From Flavobacterium sp. IMCC34852 (GTDB lineage Bacteria > Bacteroidota > Bacteroidia > Flavobacteriales > Flavobacteriaceae): a stretch of 64,000 nt of DNA. The stretch is from contig NZ_CP121446.1 of the NCBI RefSeq assembly GCF_030643905.1, forward strand, positions 558,001-622,000, in the 5' to 3' direction. Positions 63,207-64,000 of the stretch are shown one piece after another. Made by a program: the position numbers and the translations under genes. The notes under the pieces are model-generated. The model did not search any database and was not told the DNA's origin. It saw nothing but the letters and a program-made list of their open reading frames with translations. Positions within the stretch are counted from its first letter, which is position 1, and each line of letters starts with the position of its first letter.

Positions 63207-64000
63207 TTAGGCATTATTTTCTTTAATGACTTCTTTGATTTTTTGTTCTAATTCATCGGCTAATTCCGGATTGTCTTTGATTAAAACTTTGACAGCATCT
63301 CGACCTTGTCCGAGTTTGGTATCACCATAACTAAACCAAGAGCCGGCTTTTTTAATGATTTCAAATTCAACGGCCAAGTCTAATATTTCACCGGTTTTAG
63401 AAACGCCTTCTCCGTACATGATATCAAATTCTGCCGTTTTGAAAGGTGGTGCTACTTTGTTTTTAACCACTTTGACTTTGGTTCTGTTTCCGATTACGTT
63501 TTCACCATCTTTAATTTGTGACGAACGACGAATATCCAAACGAACGGAAGCATAAAATTTCAAAGCATTTCCACCGGTAGTGGTTTCCGGATTTCCGAAC
63601 ATTACTCCGATTTTCTCTCTCAACTGGTTGATAAAGAAAACCGTACAGTTGGTTTTGCTGATGGTTCCGGTTAATTTTCTCAAAGCTTGTGACATCAAAC
63701 GCGCGTGTAATCCCATTTTAGAATCACCCATTTCGCCTTCAATTTCACTTTTCGGAGTTAGTGCGGCAACCGAGTCAACTACCACAATGTCTATAGCTCC
63801 GGAGCGAATTAAATTTTCTGCAATTTCTAAGGCTTGTTCTCCGTTATCGGGTTGGGAAATGATTAAGTTTTCAATGTCAACCCCTAACTTTTCTGCATAA
63901 TGTCTGTCAAAAGCATGTTCTGCATCTATAAATGCCGCAATACCTCCGGCTTTTTGGGCTTCGGCAATGGCGTGTAAGGTCAGGGTTGTTTTACCCGAAG
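63207..64000 (-). CDS. recA: recombinase RecA, N-terminus off the window
   Basis: The minus-strand frame is open from the stop at 63207 to the right edge, at least 264 residues. The edge cuts the Walker A loop (SGKTTL remains), then [28 protein letters not shown], Walker [42 protein letters not shown] (L2 DNA-binding loop), and the acidic C-terminus. RecA forms filaments for strand exchange and SOS induction. A shorter start at 63785 is an internal Met, not the true start. Confidence 0.97.
   Translation of the reverse strand, partial: SGKTTLTLHAIAEAQKAGGIAAFIDAEHAFDRHYAEKLGVDIENLIISQPDNGEQALEIAENLIRSGAIDIVVVDSVAALTPKSEIEGEMGDSKMGLHARLMSQALRKLTGTISKTNCTVFFINQLREKIGVMFGNPETTTGGNALKFYASVRLDIRRSSQIKDGENVIGNRTKVKVVKNKVAPPFKTAEFDIMYGEGVSKTGEILDLAVEFEIIKKAGSWFSYGDTKLGQGRDAVKVLIKDNPELADELEQKIKEVIKENNA

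Noticed and set aside
63207..63785. RecA starting at the ATG at 63785
   Set aside because: The frame continues to the window edge with clear RecA sequence including part of Walker A, so 63785 is an internal Met.

Overview
The window is chromosomal DNA from a member of the Bacteroidetes, almost certainly a Flavobacterium or close relative in the Flavobacteriaceae. The evidence is the AT-rich sequence, the recurrent Bacteroidetes -7 promoter element TAnnTTTG (several copies with a TTG box 18-19 bp upstream), Bacteroidetes lipoprotein signals, the type IX secretion/gliding lipoprotein SprE, an atp operon without atpD and atpC, and many small Flavobacteriaceae-specific families. Gene density is high. 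No tRNA, rRNA, CRISPR array, insertion sequence or prophage was recognised.

Region 1-17.8 kb is a surface-polysaccharide locus. A left block, mostly on the minus strand and strikingly AT-rich, has a Wzy/WaaL-type membrane protein cut by the window edge (1-1154, minus), a lipoprotein, a GT4 transferase, a Wzy-like polymerase, a GT2 transferase and a Wzx flippase. A plus-strand block (6.8-14.2 kb) has an FkbM methyltransferase, a short-chain epimerase, a WecG/TagA-family transferase, a GDP-mannose 3,5-epimerase-like enzyme, another Wzy/WaaL-like protein, a UDP-xylose-synthase-like decarboxylase and the initiating polyprenyl-phosphate sugar phosphotransferase. A minus-strand operon (GT4, wecB, CapK/PaaK-like ligase) converges on it. 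Together these could supply nucleotide sugars, start a lipid-linked repeat unit, extend it, flip it and polymerise it. Export genes (wza/wzc) are not in the window.

Region 17.9-31.2 kb is mixed housekeeping: purD, upp with three conserved flavobacterial neighbours, a GT9 transferase, a PaaE-like flavin/2Fe-2S reductase, a PadR regulator with a membrane protein and an ABC exporter pair, sprE, a bactofilin, and two small membrane proteins leading into the ATP synthase operon atpB-E-F-H-A-G (31.3-36.35 kb).

Region 36.5-43.4 kb is the most unusual part: a six-gene plus-strand operon bounded by a terminator on each side. It encodes a soluble coiled-coil protein, a membrane-anchored coiled-coil protein, a membrane-anchored substrate-binding protein fused to a peptidoglycan-binding OmpA domain, a TauC/SsuC-like permease, an ABC ATPase and a CbxX-type AAA+ ATPase. 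I know of no established function for this set. It looks like an envelope-tethered ABC system with its own AAA+ partner.

Region 43.4-50.3 kb is an envelope operon: GNAT, a flippase, dut, a sugar nucleotidyltransferase, a TPR protein, a DUF4292 lipoprotein and an EnvC-like M23 protein. Region 50.4-64 kb holds two DUF3857/transglutaminase paralogues (one apparently inactive), a thioesterase, an HU-like/SPOR membrane protein, dprA with an unknown membrane protein, trpS, a plsC-like acyltransferase, an ECF sigma factor with a fused anti-sigma/beta-barrel-like protein, a small lipoprotein, and recA cut by the right edge.
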